From: Cytidiella melzeri | Taxonomy: Eukaryota > Basidiomycota > Agaricomycetes > Polyporales > Irpicaceae | Reading direction: 5' to 3' | Assembly: GCA_022592445.1 (NCBI GenBank) | Contig: JABYQR010000159.1 | Location: 36,064 to 100,063 of the forward strand | Length of the DNA stretch: 64,000 nucleotides | Shown: in pieces, positions 47,988-58,767 of the stretch | How positions within the stretch are numbered: position 1 is the first letter of the stretch | Layout of the letters: the number at the start of each line of letters is the position of its first letter | Program-made: the position numbers and the translations under genes | Notes under the pieces: generated by a model | What the model saw: only the letters and a program-made list of their open reading frames with translations | Database searches by the model: none | What the model was told of the DNA's origin: nothing

Positions 47988-50239
47988 ATGGATCCTGGTT
48001 TCAATGTAGACGAAGTAGGTGTTCAAACTGTGTATGCCGGCGGGATGTCGTCTGACCAAGGTCATCTCTCTACTCAAAGATTGCGCCGATTGCCATCCTT
48101 ATGGATGAATTGCGTTCTGAGGACGTGCAGCTGCGTCTCAACGCCATCCATCGTGTCTCCACCATTGCCCTCGCTCTTGGCGCCGATCGCGCCAGAGAAG
48201 AACTCATCCCTTTCCTGCAAGAGTCGGTCGACGACGAGGACGAAGTGCTGTTGGCCTTGGCGGAAGAGCTGGGAAGGAGTTTTGAAGAGTATATTGGAGG
48301 GCCGGAGCATGCGCATTTGCTGTTGGGGCCGCTCGAGAATCTCTCGGCTGTTGAGGAGACCTTGGTCAGGGACAAGGTTCGTGTTGTTTACTCGTCGTAT
48401 ACCTTCTTAAAAACACATTTTCTCCTTTGGCTGTCTCTTTAACGCGTATATTTGGTCGACTGACGTCTCCTCGCAGGCCGCTGAGTCTATCACGAAAGTT
48501 GCCGCTGTCCTCAACCAAGGCCAGATCGAACACTTTTACATACCGCTTGTGCAGAGACTGTCTCGTGGAGAGTGGTTCACGTCTCGCACGTCTGCATGTG
48601 CTCTCTATGCGCCAGTCTACGACAAAGTCGCAGCCCCCGTGCAAGACGAGCTGCGAAGAGGTTTCACCCAACTTGGCTCTGATGATACTCCTATGGTTCG
48701 CCGCGCGGCCGCAAAGTGGTTGGGTGTACGTATACGTTCTAACGGGGTTTGTTACCTGTATTCTAAAATGGTGTCTACTTGCAGTCGTTTATCAAGAAGC
48801 TGTCGAAGCAGCATGTGCTGAACGACGGTCTCGCAATCTACCGCCGGCTCCAAGGCGACGACCAAGACTCCGTACGACTTCTCACCGTCGAAGATATGAT
48901 TGCTATTGCTCAGCAGCTGACACCGGCGGAGGTGAAGGATCAGCTGCTGAAACAAATTCGTCAATCCGTCGCGGATAAGAGCTGGAGGGTTCGGTATATG
49001 GCGGCCTCCCACTTCAACGAGGTTCGTGATTTTGTAATGTGTCAATTAACAAAGTGCTTACTACAGGATACGTCAACAGCTTGCAGAAGCAGTCGGTCAA
49101 GAGCTCGTCAGGGAGGAGTTGATTGGCCACTACGTCGCGCTGCTGAGGGACAACGAAGCGGAAGTGCGCACGGCTGCTGCTGGTCAAATTCCCGGTAAGT
49201 GTTGGCTACATTGTCGCTTCTCACCCGGCTGAGTCCATTATCCCAGGCTTTTCGAAACTGCTTGACAAGGAGGTCATCTTGTTGAAAATCGTGCCATGCG
49301 TGCGAGACCTCTGCCAGGACACGTCGCAACACGTCCGTGCTGCAGTTGCCACCCAGATCGCCGGTTTGGCACCTCTTCTAGGGAAGGATGCGACCATTGA
49401 GCATTTGCTTCCTCTGTTCTTGCACTTGCTCAAGGATGAGTTCCCTGACGTCCGTCTCAACATCATCAGTAAGCTGGAAACGGTGAACCAAGGTGTGTTA
49501 CAACCCTTGATACGTCATCCTCCCCTAATTGTGCCTTTTCAATAGTTATCGGCATCGAGCTTCTGTCGGAGAGCTTGCTTCCCGCCATCATCGAGTTAGC
49601 AGAAGACAAGTCGTGGCGCGTGCGACAAGCTATCATCGAGTACATTCCGCTGCTTGCTACACAGCTCGGCAAGCCGTTCTTTGACGAGCAGCTTGGCAAC
49701 CTCTGCATGTCGTGGCTGGGAGACAATGTCTACAGCATACGCGAAGCAGCGACTGTAAATCTGAAGAAGTTGACAGAAGTCTTTGGCGTGGATTGGGCAA
49801 AGGTCCAGATCGTCCCGAAAGTCGTTGGAATGGGCCAACATCCTACATATCTCTTCCGCATGACAACTGTGCAGGCAATTACGGTGCGAAAAATCTCCGC
49901 GGTCCATTTACTGATTAGATCTTTACTGATTGTGGGGGCTTCCAGACGATAGCACCGTCGTTGACCATTGATATCATTAGCGGCGATATCCTTGATACCC
50001 TCATCCAGTTAGGACAGGATCCTATTCCAAATATACGTTTCAATGTGGCCAAATCTCTAGAAGTGCTTGCCACTTCCTTTGGCAACACCCCCGAGGGCAA
50101 CCAGCTGGTCACGCAGAAAGTTATACCGATTTTGGAGGCACAGAAAAACGATCAAGATGCGGACGTGCGTTACTTTGCTGCGAAGGCGCTGCAGCAGGTT
50201 CGCGGCGTCCAGCCCACGGGTACGTCGTGGTCGTTTTGA
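47988..50239 (+). CDS. PP2A scaffold subunit A (PR65/Tpd3)
   Basis: HEAT-repeat scaffold that joins the catalytic and regulatory subunits of protein phosphatase 2A. Exon 1 (47988-48014) encodes MDPGFNVDE, then a GTAGGT intron to 48079, then [23 protein letters not shown], a typical PR65 start. Repeats continue through [65 protein letters not shown] and [17 protein letters not shown]. The C terminus lies just after [13 protein letters not shown]. At least seven introns. Length and repeat order match the family, with no breaks. Confidence 0.92.
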
Positions 50240-51177
50240 TGAACTGTCGAGAGGTTTGACTCATTCTTGATCATCTTGTTGTTGTGCGCATTCCTTGCGT
50301 GTTTCTCCATGACAGTGTGAACACGTTAGAGTCTCCATCCTTTGTTTTCTCCTTCGATGCAGTCATTCCTCTTCGTGTTTCTGTCAGTCAGAGATATCAA
50401 GCGTACCAATATACAGCCTGGACGGTATATGTAGTAACACCCAGATAACGAACGCGATGCAGAATTCTCAAAGAAGTCCTCGCCGGCCGTCAGAGGCTTC
50501 ACTGGAACTTTCTGACCATTCAAGTCATTTCACCATAGCGACAATATAGCTGCCTGGTTTTCTAGAACTGTGCGAGACACTGATCAGAAAGTTTCTGTCA
50601 GCAGGAACGTGTGAAGTCAGTTACTGCTGCTCATGGACGACAGGTAGCTGTGTGTTGGGACATTTGTTGGGATGCACAGAGAGGATATGTCGGATTGGTG
50701 TTCGACGCGCGAGTATGATGAGATCTGCTGTACGATCTATCGCCGCCTAAAGCTGCCGCCGTGAGGCCTGGATTAGGAAATTTCCTCGTCGAACGGACCG
50801 TCACCCAAGTTGCCTTGCCTCGCAACCGCTGCCGGAACAGGCCCCAAGTAAAAATCCTTCACAATTCCACTCGCTCGTTGAATTGTTTCTGTTCGAAAGA
50901 ATGCATTGACACTCCAGAACAAGGTGTAGCATACGTGACATCAATTGTTCCGATGGACAATTACAAGGCACGGTAACGTAGCATCTCGTACCCCATCAAT
51001 GATTTTCCGGAACTGAATAGTTGGCGGAACTACACGAACCGACCGCTTGATCTGGAAATATAAAGCTGACGGCGCAGGTGAGGCCGCGAATCACCGTTTC
51101 CCTCTCCCGCTCTCTCTCTCTCTCTGTGGTTTCCCGTATCAGTGGTTGTCATTCTTTTCACCCAACGCTCATTGACC
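50240..51177. other. Intergenic, promoter of CPL1-like gene
   Basis: No supported gene. An ATATAAAG box at about 51057 lies some 120 bp before the secreted-protein start, followed by a CT-rich run (TCTCTCTCTCTCT near 51113-51125), a common transcription-start context in fungi. Confidence 0.5.
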
Positions 51178-52274
51178 ATGGCCCGTCTTGCAAGCTCTCT
51201 GCTCCTCATTGCTGCGGCTCTGCCGTTGGCTTTTGCTACAAACTGTGCGAAGAACGAATTCATGTAGGTTGACACGTCATTCGATGCTACAATAAAGACT
51301 GAAACCGCTCGCAGGTGGGAAGAGAAGTCATGCTGTCTCACTAAAGGTGGCCAGTCCAACCCGCCAAGCCCTCCTAAAGGTATCTCTTGCCCGACGAACG
51401 GGTGGCAATGGCATACGGAGCAGAACTGCTGTGTTCCCACCCAGCCCCAGACTCCGTCGTCACCTCCTCCCAAGTGCGAATCTGACTGCAGCTGGGACAA
51501 GGATAACTACAAGTGTACCCCGAACAAGCCGTCAACCCCAGCCAAGACCACCCCGGCGCCACCTTCGAAGCCGACCGTCCCCTCAACCCCTAGTGGCTCC
51601 TCGAGCTGCGAGTCTGGCCACTTCTGGTGCGTTTGGAAACGTCTTCTTGGTTATGATAGTCCTAAAACGTGGTTGTGAAGGTTCGACAAGATTGGTTGCT
51701 GCCCTAACGGTGGTCCTAAGACTCCCCCTGCTTCTCCTCCCGGTGACACTTCTTGCCCGCCCATCGGCTGGTACTGGCACGAGGGGAGCCAGCACTGCGC
51801 TCCTAACAACCCTCTTCCCCCCAACTCTCCCCCTCCTCAGTGCAAGTCTGGATGTGGCTGGAACCCCGATGAGCTCAAGTGCCATCCCCAGTCGCCTACT
51901 TCCCCAGTCACCCCTCCCCCAAAACCCTCTGGCTATCATAAGCGTCAGATGAAGTCTCGCGCCGTGACCTTGTGCCCCGTCGGCTTCGACGCTTGCCCGA
52001 TTGCTGGTCTGATGTCCAGCTCCGGCGACTACGAGTGTGTGGACATCACCGCAGAGCTGACTTCGTGCGGTGGCTGCGCTTCCACCGGCGCCGGTCAGGA
52101 CTGCACTGCTATTGAGGGTGTTTGGAACGTTGCTTGCAACGTTGGCAAGTGCCAGAGTGAGTGTTCTTTGATCACGACCCATGATCAAGTTGCTGATCCA
52201 TCCTCTTCTCAGTTGGCTCTTGCGCTCAAGGCTACAAGCTTTCGTTCGACCGCAAGACTTGCATTAAGCTCTAG
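51178..52274 (+). CDS. Secreted Cys/Pro-rich protein with CPL1-like domain
   Basis: Four exons. MARLASSLLLIAAALPLAFA is a textbook signal peptide with cleavage near FA-TN. Two repeats follow, each with CC, CPxxGWxWH, a Pro-rich spacer and a CxxxCxW...KC block (exons 2 and 3). A Pro/Ser/Thr linker leads to HKRQ, a dibasic Kex2-type site. Then comes a domain with CPVGFDACPI, YECVDITAELTSCGGC, GQDCTAI and SCAQGYKLSFDRKTC, the pattern of the CPL1-like domain known from Cryptococcus and common in mushrooms. Introns after EFM, HFW and KCQ keep the frame. Expected to be a secreted or wall-associated disulfide-rich protein; its ligand is unknown. Confidence 0.8.
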
Positions 52275-53143
52275 ACAGAGCTATCGCTCTAGTATTGAAA
52301 ATCAGACCTTCGTCTGATAGAGAATCTTTGGACCTATACGATCATTTCATCATCACATTCTTTGGACACTTTGATACGTCTGGTACTTTGCTCGGGACTT
52401 TTGGGAACACTTTCGGTCGCAGTCACACAGTCACGTTTGTTGTCTGTCTAACTAAGGATAGCACTTGGCTTACTGTAGTGCAAGTTCGCCTGTTGACAGA
52501 CTGTAGCGTTATCTCTTTTGCTGTGCTGTCTCCTTTTACTTCGTGGCTTGTGCGTTTTGCTTAGGATAATTGGATATATCTACTTTACATGCTATTTTGG
52601 AATCTTATTCTTGTGATACTCATGCTTGTTATAAACTATGATTAGAAAAAATATCCAACGGCGAGAGGGTTAGAAGTATGCCCCATGGTTTGTGCTCACT
52701 TTCGCTCCCAACTTCTCTGCTCCGTCATCACCCTCTGGTCACCGTTGTTAGACGTGCAAAATATTTATGCATTGATAGCAGACGAAGACGGCAAGATAAT
52801 CGATCCGTACTTCTCTGAATCTGACGTAAGTACTTGCTTCGCTACAAATACAATACAGCCGTACCGTCCATATGTTCAGGCTTGTTATTCGCGCCAAATT
52901 GCATCCTGGCCGCATTGGTAGCTGACAACTACGAGCGTTCTATAGTAGTTTACCTCTCAGGTTTATTGCCATTGCTCACCTTGACGTCTGCCAAAAGCAA
53001 GCACGCTTCTTTCCTCGCTTTGGCGATCGCTCCTCTTGCTCGTCTCCCCATTATAATGCTCTTGATGCACCCGCGCCATGTAGCTCTCTTCAGACTCTTT
53101 GCGTTCTCCGCGACAGACAATTGAATCCTTAAAGGAGCCAGGT
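52275..53143. other. Intergenic with unconvincing frames
   Basis: Plus-strand frames at 52685-52921 and 52834-53124 include a hydrophobic stretch and a plausible GTAAGT donor after FSESD. The downstream hydrophobic frame is in the wrong phase for that donor. It may be a relic of a small membrane protein. Confidence 0.35.
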
Positions 53144-53470
53144 TCAGGTCAGATACATATACACGTCCACGACATCATAGCGTCTGAAAACGTACTTCTT
53201 ATATCGACCCAGAGCATCCCAATATATATCCTCTGGCCTGTCTTCTCCCGCCAAGTACGCCTTTACGTCGAGCAGAGTGTCCACCGCCACGTTGAGGTCA
53301 TCTGGTCGAGAGAACGACAGCAAACATTGAGAGACCCGCCATATAAACCCTAGTATCGTGATAACACCGGCCAGGTCTAGAACGACAATGTCGATGCTTG
53401 CCCACATACCGCCAGTAGCCAGGTTGTTCAACGGCGTGACGACGTCTTCGTGCAAGCGGAATCCAGCCAT
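53144..53470 (-). CDS. Small hypothetical protein, 108 aa
   Basis: Unrecognised single-exon ORF beginning MAGFRLHEDVV. It has one hydrophobic segment (IVVLDLAGVITILGFIW) and a charged C-terminal half (RPDDLNVAVDTLLDV, GEDRPEDIYWDALGRY). A TATAAAAGG box lies 33 bp upstream of the ATG on the same strand. The amino-acid mix looks coding. It may be complete or the last exon of a longer gene. Confidence 0.45.
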   Translation of the reverse strand: MAGFRLHEDVVTPLNNLATGGMWASIDIVVLDLAGVITILGFIWRVSQCLLSFSRPDDLNVAVDTLLDVKAYLAGEDRPEDIYWDALGRYKKYVFRRYDVVDVYMYLT

Positions 53471-53503
53471 CCTGCTCTATAGGAGCATCGTAGTTTTCCT
53501 CGA

Positions 53504-53512
53504 CCTTTTATA
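53504..53512 (-). promoter_or_regulatory. TATA box (TATAAAAGG)
   Basis: A consensus-strength TATA element on the minus strand, 33 bp upstream of the 108-codon ORF start at 53470. Confidence 0.45.
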
Positions 53513-53826
53513 CTATGTGCTCTCGTCTCTCTTCTGGGTAAGCACCGTGTCTCCCGTTGTCTGCATTCAAACGTCGACGCTTCAATAGTAGAGAACTTCA
53601 TTCCTTGGAAAGCTGCATTTCTGTCTATAATAGAAACGTGTCCTTATGGACTAGGTGGTGGATCTGTTCAAGGTCAGCTCGGAGGGATTAAGCCAGGATA
53701 TTAGTGCGACGGACTGAGGGTGCAATTCAGGAAGTACGGAAGTCTGGATATGCCGTCATCTCTGAGTCTACGGGCGCTATTTGTCGTATCTGAGAACCGC
53801 GATTATTAATATTCAAGTAAGATACT
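53513..53826. other. Spacer before DNA transposon
   Basis: Non-coding; no feature seen before the TA target site at 53827-53828. Confidence 0.5.
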
Positions 53827-53828
53827 TA

Positions 53829-53853
53829 CTGTGCTGTAGGGTCCTTTGCAAAT
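53829..53853 (+). repeat. Left terminal inverted repeat
   Basis: 25 bp, the exact reverse complement of 57401-57425. It is preceded by the TA target duplication. Confidence 0.9.
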
Positions 53854-54455
53854 GCGGGGACTTTTGCAAATCCTCCTTCAGACTCACTTAGACAACTGTT
53901 TGCGTACCGGTAAAAGTTCTGGTATATGAAGCTATTCACTACGCGAATATACATGTACTTTTTGTCATATTTGAAGGAGGGACGTAGCCTACCGAGAGTT
54001 ACCGGCGTGGTTTGGGCCATCTCTTGGGCCTATATCTGACCAGATCCAACCAGATCCCAAAGATGCTGTTGGGCGGTCAGCTCGAGAATTTCAGACAGGT
54101 CTCTTGAATAGCATTGCTCTGTGTTGGTGGGTTTCGATCGAGTGCTAGGTACACGAGTGTGCTTAGGACGGGGGGTTTTTGCATCTGCGTGACAAAAAGC
54201 GCAAACAGAGTGACGAGAGCTTGAAACTCCGATTGATGCAAGAAACTAGCAGTGAATATGACGCACCAGACCAGGCTGAGTTTGCATAGTATGAGTCGAA
54301 TTTAATCCACTCTCAATCCACTCCCAGTGGCTCTTATGACGAGTTGTGGAACTTCAGCGGTGAATATACATACCCAGCTCACGGTGTCGTGACTTGATGA
54401 GAGACACGCTCTCCATTGTACGCGGTCCCCCCTGCCAGGACGCTTCGACGCGACA

Positions 54456-57009
54456 ATGCCAAAGGCAAAGGCATTGCGCATTGACAAAGTCTGCAAAAGC
54501 CAGGGGCGGGAGGCCCATATGCGCGAGGCCTGCCGGTATCTGCGCAAGCACAAACATGTTCATATGACTGCTGCTGCTGCTCGATTCAACCTCCCTTACT
54601 GGACACTTCGACGCCGCTACGAGAACCTCAACTGCCCAGCTAGTGAGGCCCAGAAGGAACGTAGGCTCTTGTCAGATGCTCAGGAAAAGGCATTCGCATC
54701 GTGGCTGCGTTTTTGGGCAGCACAGGGTACACCTGTTGATGGGCAGGAAGTTCATGTGAAGGTTGAGAGGTTGTGTGGGAAGCTGCCGTCCATGGATTGG
54801 GTGCGCGATTTTCGTATACGGCACTCCAATTTTGCCTATGCCAAGCCTTCGCCGTTAGACACGAAGCGTGCAAAATGCTTCAATCCTACCACGATTGACA
54901 GGCACTTTGAGGCATTCTTGGCCATGTTGCACCAATATGGGCCTATCAAGGTTAGCAACATTTACAACATGGACGAGAAGGGCGTACAGATTGGCGGTGG
55001 TCGCAAGTCGAGTGGCATCAAGTACTTCTTTCCACGCGAGGACCGTGCACGGTACAAGAAACGCAGTGCGGACTTGGAGCTTGTGACTATCATTGAGTGC
55101 GTCTCTGCAGATGGTACAGCACTTGATCCTGGGTTTGTTTTTGGTAGGAGCACGTTTGACATGGGTTGGTTTGACGCAGTTGCGGATTGTCCTCATGTTT
55201 GGTGAGTAATGTGGTAGTGTATTCTCTGACATGCAGGGCACTCACCGACTACCAACCACAGCATTGGAACAACCAAGAATGGATGGACTGACAACATGCA
55301 GTGTCTTCAATGGTTTGAGAAGAGCTTTATCCCGCAAGCCCGAGCGCATGCCGGCAACACAGAAGATCCCATTCTCCTTGTTGTTGATGGACACGGCTTG
55401 CACTGTGCTCGCGAGATGGCAGAGCTTGCCCGTCAACACAACATTCAGCTCTTTCGTCTTCCTGCTCACACCACTCACAAGACACAACCTCTCGATGTGG
55501 GGTGTTTTGGGCTCCTCGCAAGAAAGTGGTTACTGCGAGAAGGTCATTGAACAGACACGGGACAACGTACCTCGTGGAGACTTTGTCCAGGAGTACCTGG
55601 CAGTGCGCGACAAGTGCATGTCACCAGAGGTCATCCTAGCTGCGTGGAGGAAGAGCGGTCTTTCCCCGTTTAACTCTGGCATCTTCACAGCCAACAACTT
55701 TGCTCCCAGCAACGTCACGTCCACACGTTCTTGCATGCCAGAGTTCTATCCTGCCCGTGACAATCCCGACAATGACTCTGATCTTGATTGGTTGGACTCA
55801 GACTCCAGCGACACATCCAGCAACGCAGGCGATCTCGAGGACAACTATGCCAGCATGGATCTTGAAGAGGGACTAGAGCCAGTGGACAATGAGCAGGACT
55901 CGGAAACACACCCATTGTGCCCTACAACGACTTCTGTGACGACATCACCTCGGGCTTGCTTATCGTCTGCCTATGAAGTGATTCTCACACACTCACCGCC
56001 TCTTCCTGCATCTTCTCAGTCCTCGCAGCCCCTCACTCCTGCACCTCTCTCTCCACTCACCTTGGAGCTTGCTACCACTTCCCATTCCACAACATCCCTC
56101 ACTCCAAGACCTCCCTGACCGTCTAAAATGCTGGCTCAGCTGAAGGCCAGCCTTGTCCCACTTGACTCGTGTCTCCCAAAGGCGCGCCTTATTGAGATTG
56201 CGCACGACAACATCCAGCGTGCTTTGGAAGCAGTTGCCAAGGCTCAGGAACGGGAGGAGCTTGCCGGCACACACTGCCACTTCGCCCGTGAGGAAAACCA
56301 AGTTCTAAAGAACCAGCTCAACGCTTCTGAAAAGAGGAAGCAGCGCCGCACACTCAAGACCCAAGTGGCTCACCTAACAGGAGACGAGGCGCAGGTCCTA
56401 TGGGATAAGCAAGCGGCTGACAACATCGAGCGAGCAGCAGAATCAGCTGCCAAGCTGAAGGCTCAGGCAGACAAGCATGCTCGCACCCAGGAACATCGTG
56501 CCCGTCTTGCGCGACTAGGGTCCGCGCATCGCTTCACCAAGCCATTGGCCAAATGCTTGCGAAGCGACCTCGAGGACATCATTATCGCTCTCGGGATGGC
56601 TGTGGATGCCAAGTCGGACACTGTGAAAACACTCCGGTCGCGCATTGACACTCATTTCGCTGCTCACCCTCAGCAAAGACAAGAGCCGCGCTTTGCAGGC
56701 GTTTTTTCTCGTACACTCGGACGTCATTGGCCTGGGGATACAGAGACCGAGAATTTCTTTGCAGGTGCATCTCAAGCTGCCTCTCTGCTGGCGAGTTTTT
56801 TCCCATTCTCTCAGCAAACCCCATCTGTCGAGTCACCGGCAGTCTGCCCATCTACACCAAATATCTTTTCCAGCACATTTCCCGCTGTGCCGCACACTCC
56901 GCTCTCTCCAAGCTCAAGCAATTCCCGCATCCACCATCGCACAATCATAGCGCACGGTTGCGATCATCCACACATGCCAGCGTACACTCACTCCTTTCAG
57001 CACACTTGA
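54456..57009 (+). pseudogene. Pogo-like transposase, frameshift and stop
   Basis: MPKAKALRIDKVCKSQG opens with an HTH (CRYLRKHKHVHMTAAAARFN...WTLRRRYE) and a CENP-B-like region. The DDE domain has Asp in NIYNMDEKG, VVDGHGLH and QPLDVGCFG. A 60-nt intron (55202-55261) separates the first two. After LLARKW the frame shifts by one base near 55,529-55,531. Family-like sequence then resumes (PRGDFVQEYLAVRDKCMSPE, AAWRKSGLSPFNSGIF). At 56116-56118 an in-frame TGA, one C-to-T step from CGA, interrupts before the coiled-coil tail (to 57009). So the protein is probably not made in full, unless the tail is a separate ORF starting at 56128. Confidence 0.75.
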
Positions 57010-57400
57010 TCATCGCGCTTTTTCTAATATTTTACTTGTAGATAATTTCTAGATCATTCCTATACATACTGGTATAATTTCGTAGTGACTTTTTTGTTCC
57101 AGCAATGTTAATGCAGGTCTTGTTCTTTTTCACGTCGTAGAGCGCTTTACGCCATACCGAGCAGTGCTTTAATTTGCCGCGTGACAATCACATCAATCTG
57201 TGACAGAAAGAGCAGGGACTTTTGCAAAACATGACTCTCGACGACGGCAACGTGCCGTCCCTCGTTCAACTCATCTTTTCGTCTAGAAAACCTCCGGAAA
57301 ACATACATTAGATGCTATTCTACGGAACAGTCAAAAAATTGTGATTTTTGAGTAAGTATTTGAGTACCTGTGTATTTTACAATCTGTCTCATGCCGATCT

Positions 57401-57425
57401 ATTTGCAAAGGACCCTACAGCACAG
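57401..57425 (-). repeat. Right terminal inverted repeat
   Basis: 25 bp, the exact reverse complement of 53829-53853. It is followed by the TA target duplication. Confidence 0.9.
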
Positions 57426-57447
57426 TACTATGCTTTAGGTACTGTTC

Positions 57448-57486
57448 GTAAAACTTCAGCTTAAAACTTCGGCTTAAAACTTCGGC
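57448..57486 (+). repeat. Three tandem 13-nt units
   Basis: The second and third units (57461-57473, 57474-57486) are identical TTAAAACTTCGGC; the first differs at two positions. They start 20 bp outside the right end of the DNA transposon. Confidence 0.8.
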
Positions 57487-57950
57487 GCTCAGCCCATTGC
57501 GCTGAAAATTCTCAGCAGAAATAGATGAAAAGTACATGGACGTTGAGACACTGAGTCACGCTTCAAACTAAGAACAACCTTAAAGACAACACAACCAACC
57601 ACGAAGTGGCAATAGAAGTGTAAAGGTGTGGAAGCGCGGAGGTGTTAAAGTGTGCGAGGTGGTCTTGGAGTCCTAGTTTTACCTGTGCTAGAAAGAGCGA
57701 CAAGGTTTGTGATAAAGTTTCTGTGAAAAGAGCTAGACGGGCAGCTACCACGCGTATCGCGAGTAAAAAGGGCAAGACGGCGCGGTGAAAGCGAAAGAGT
57801 TTTAGCGCGGCTCAAAGAGAACGCGTGGGAGACGTCGCGACTTGTAGGTAAACAGCGCGCGGAGAGACGCAGATGATAAACGCAGGCACAATATGAATCT
57901 CGAACACAAAACGCAGTCGCTGGTGAAGATGAAGAAGTCGCTGTAAAACG

Positions 57951-58020
57951 CGGGCGCAGTGAAAGTGAACGCAGTAAGCTCGACACAGTGAAGGTGAAAC
58001 GCAACACAGTAATGCAGTAA
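57951..58020 (-). repeat. Copy 3 of unnamed dispersed repeat, CpG-rich
   Basis: On the minus strand it holds GCATTACTG, TTTCACCTTCACTGTGTCGAGC and TTACTGCGTT in the same order as 4150-4245, with CG retained where the other copy has TG or CA. Confidence 0.55.
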
Positions 58021-58253
58021 AATAACGCAGTTAAGAAGCAAACGCAGTATAACGAAGCCGAAAGGAACCGTAAGAGAAAGACAAACTAATGGAGCGCGAG
58101 TCGCAGAATAAGGCTATGTGAGATCGCAGTCAATTTGACTCGACAGACTGCGCGCGGGGGCGGTAGTGTAGAACAACACTTCCCGAGCGGCGATGCGTAT
58201 TGCAGGCAAATGCGTGGCTAACAAAGTGGAATATGTGTGCGAGGGGTAGAGGC

Positions 58254-58748
58254 TGTTAAGCTTCGAAGATGAGTCTTATTATTCTTGCTGCTTCAGCAGC
58301 TCTGCTTATATACATGTCTGTATCTACTTATGTAAGCGACTACTATACATGTCTACTTCAGCTATTCTACTGTACTACTAAGTGCATGACTCATGCATGA
58401 CTCATTGTATGACTAGGCTCAGCACTTGTACCAGAGGCGTACATAATGAGTAAATGACTCATGCTAGTACTTGCCCTCAGATGTATGCTTTCAGCATCCT
58501 CTGGAGTCATATGTGCTTTCCATGTCATTTCCTATGCTACTAGAACACAGGCGTACATATATGACTAGTACTACTACAACCCATATCTGTACGTCTCAGC
58601 TAATGTGATGGTTACTACTAGAGTTTCCATATACGGCTGCATAATTCCCATACTAAGACTGTGGGAATTCTGCTATTTAAAGTGTCCTTGTAATAAGGCG
58701 TGGGAAACTACATATCACATCATATTATTATATTATATAGTTTTAACA
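58254..58748 (-). repeat. 3' LTR of copia element, 495 bp
   Basis: On the minus strand it starts TGTTAAAACTATATAATA and ends GAAGCTTAACA, with a 6-bp terminal inverted repeat TGTTAA/TTAACA. A TATATAAGC box lies about 60 bp before its end. Three exact TGACTCAT sites (58387-58394, 58398-58405, 58455-58462) lie in the U3 part. The outside flank is GAGGC (58249-58253). Confidence 0.8.
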
Positions 58749-58760
58749 CTCCCACTTAAC
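58749..58760 (-). promoter_or_regulatory. Polypurine tract
   Basis: GTTAAGTGGGAG directly precedes the 3' LTR on the minus strand, as expected for the plus-strand DNA primer of LTR elements. Confidence 0.6.
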
Positions 58761-58767
58761 CGTTACA

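Larger units (their letters stand above)
53829..57425 (+). mobile_element. Pogo/Tc1-mariner-type DNA transposon, 3.6 kb
   Basis: Both ends carry the same 25-bp inverted repeat, starting CTGTGCTGTAGGG and ending TTTGCAAAT, without mismatch. They are flanked by TA at 53827-53828 and 57426-57427, the target duplication of this superfamily. A subterminal motif GGACTTTTGCAAA lies at 53858-53870 and 57216-57228, sharing its TTTGCAAA core with the repeat; these may be transposase sites. The cargo is one long transposase gene with HTH, DDE and coiled-coil parts, now broken. Identical inverted repeats suggest a fairly recent insertion. Confidence 0.85.
57428..58253. other. Spacer between two transposons with repeats
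   Basis: Contains three tandem 13-nt units (GTAAAACTTCAGC, then TTAAAACTTCGGC twice, 57448-57486). It also holds a CG-rich stretch of degenerate CGCAGT words and the best-preserved copy of the unnamed repeat. The 120-codon minus-strand frame at 57645-58007 is Ser/Arg/Leu-rich and looks like repeat-driven noise. Confidence 0.5.

Noticed and set aside
53826..54020. 64-codon frame at the left end of the DNA transposon
   Set aside because: Runs through the terminal inverted repeat on the opposite strand to the transposase; chance frame.
57645..58007. 120-codon Ser/Arg/Leu-rich frame
   Set aside because: Arises from degenerate CGCAGT repeats; low-complexity product.
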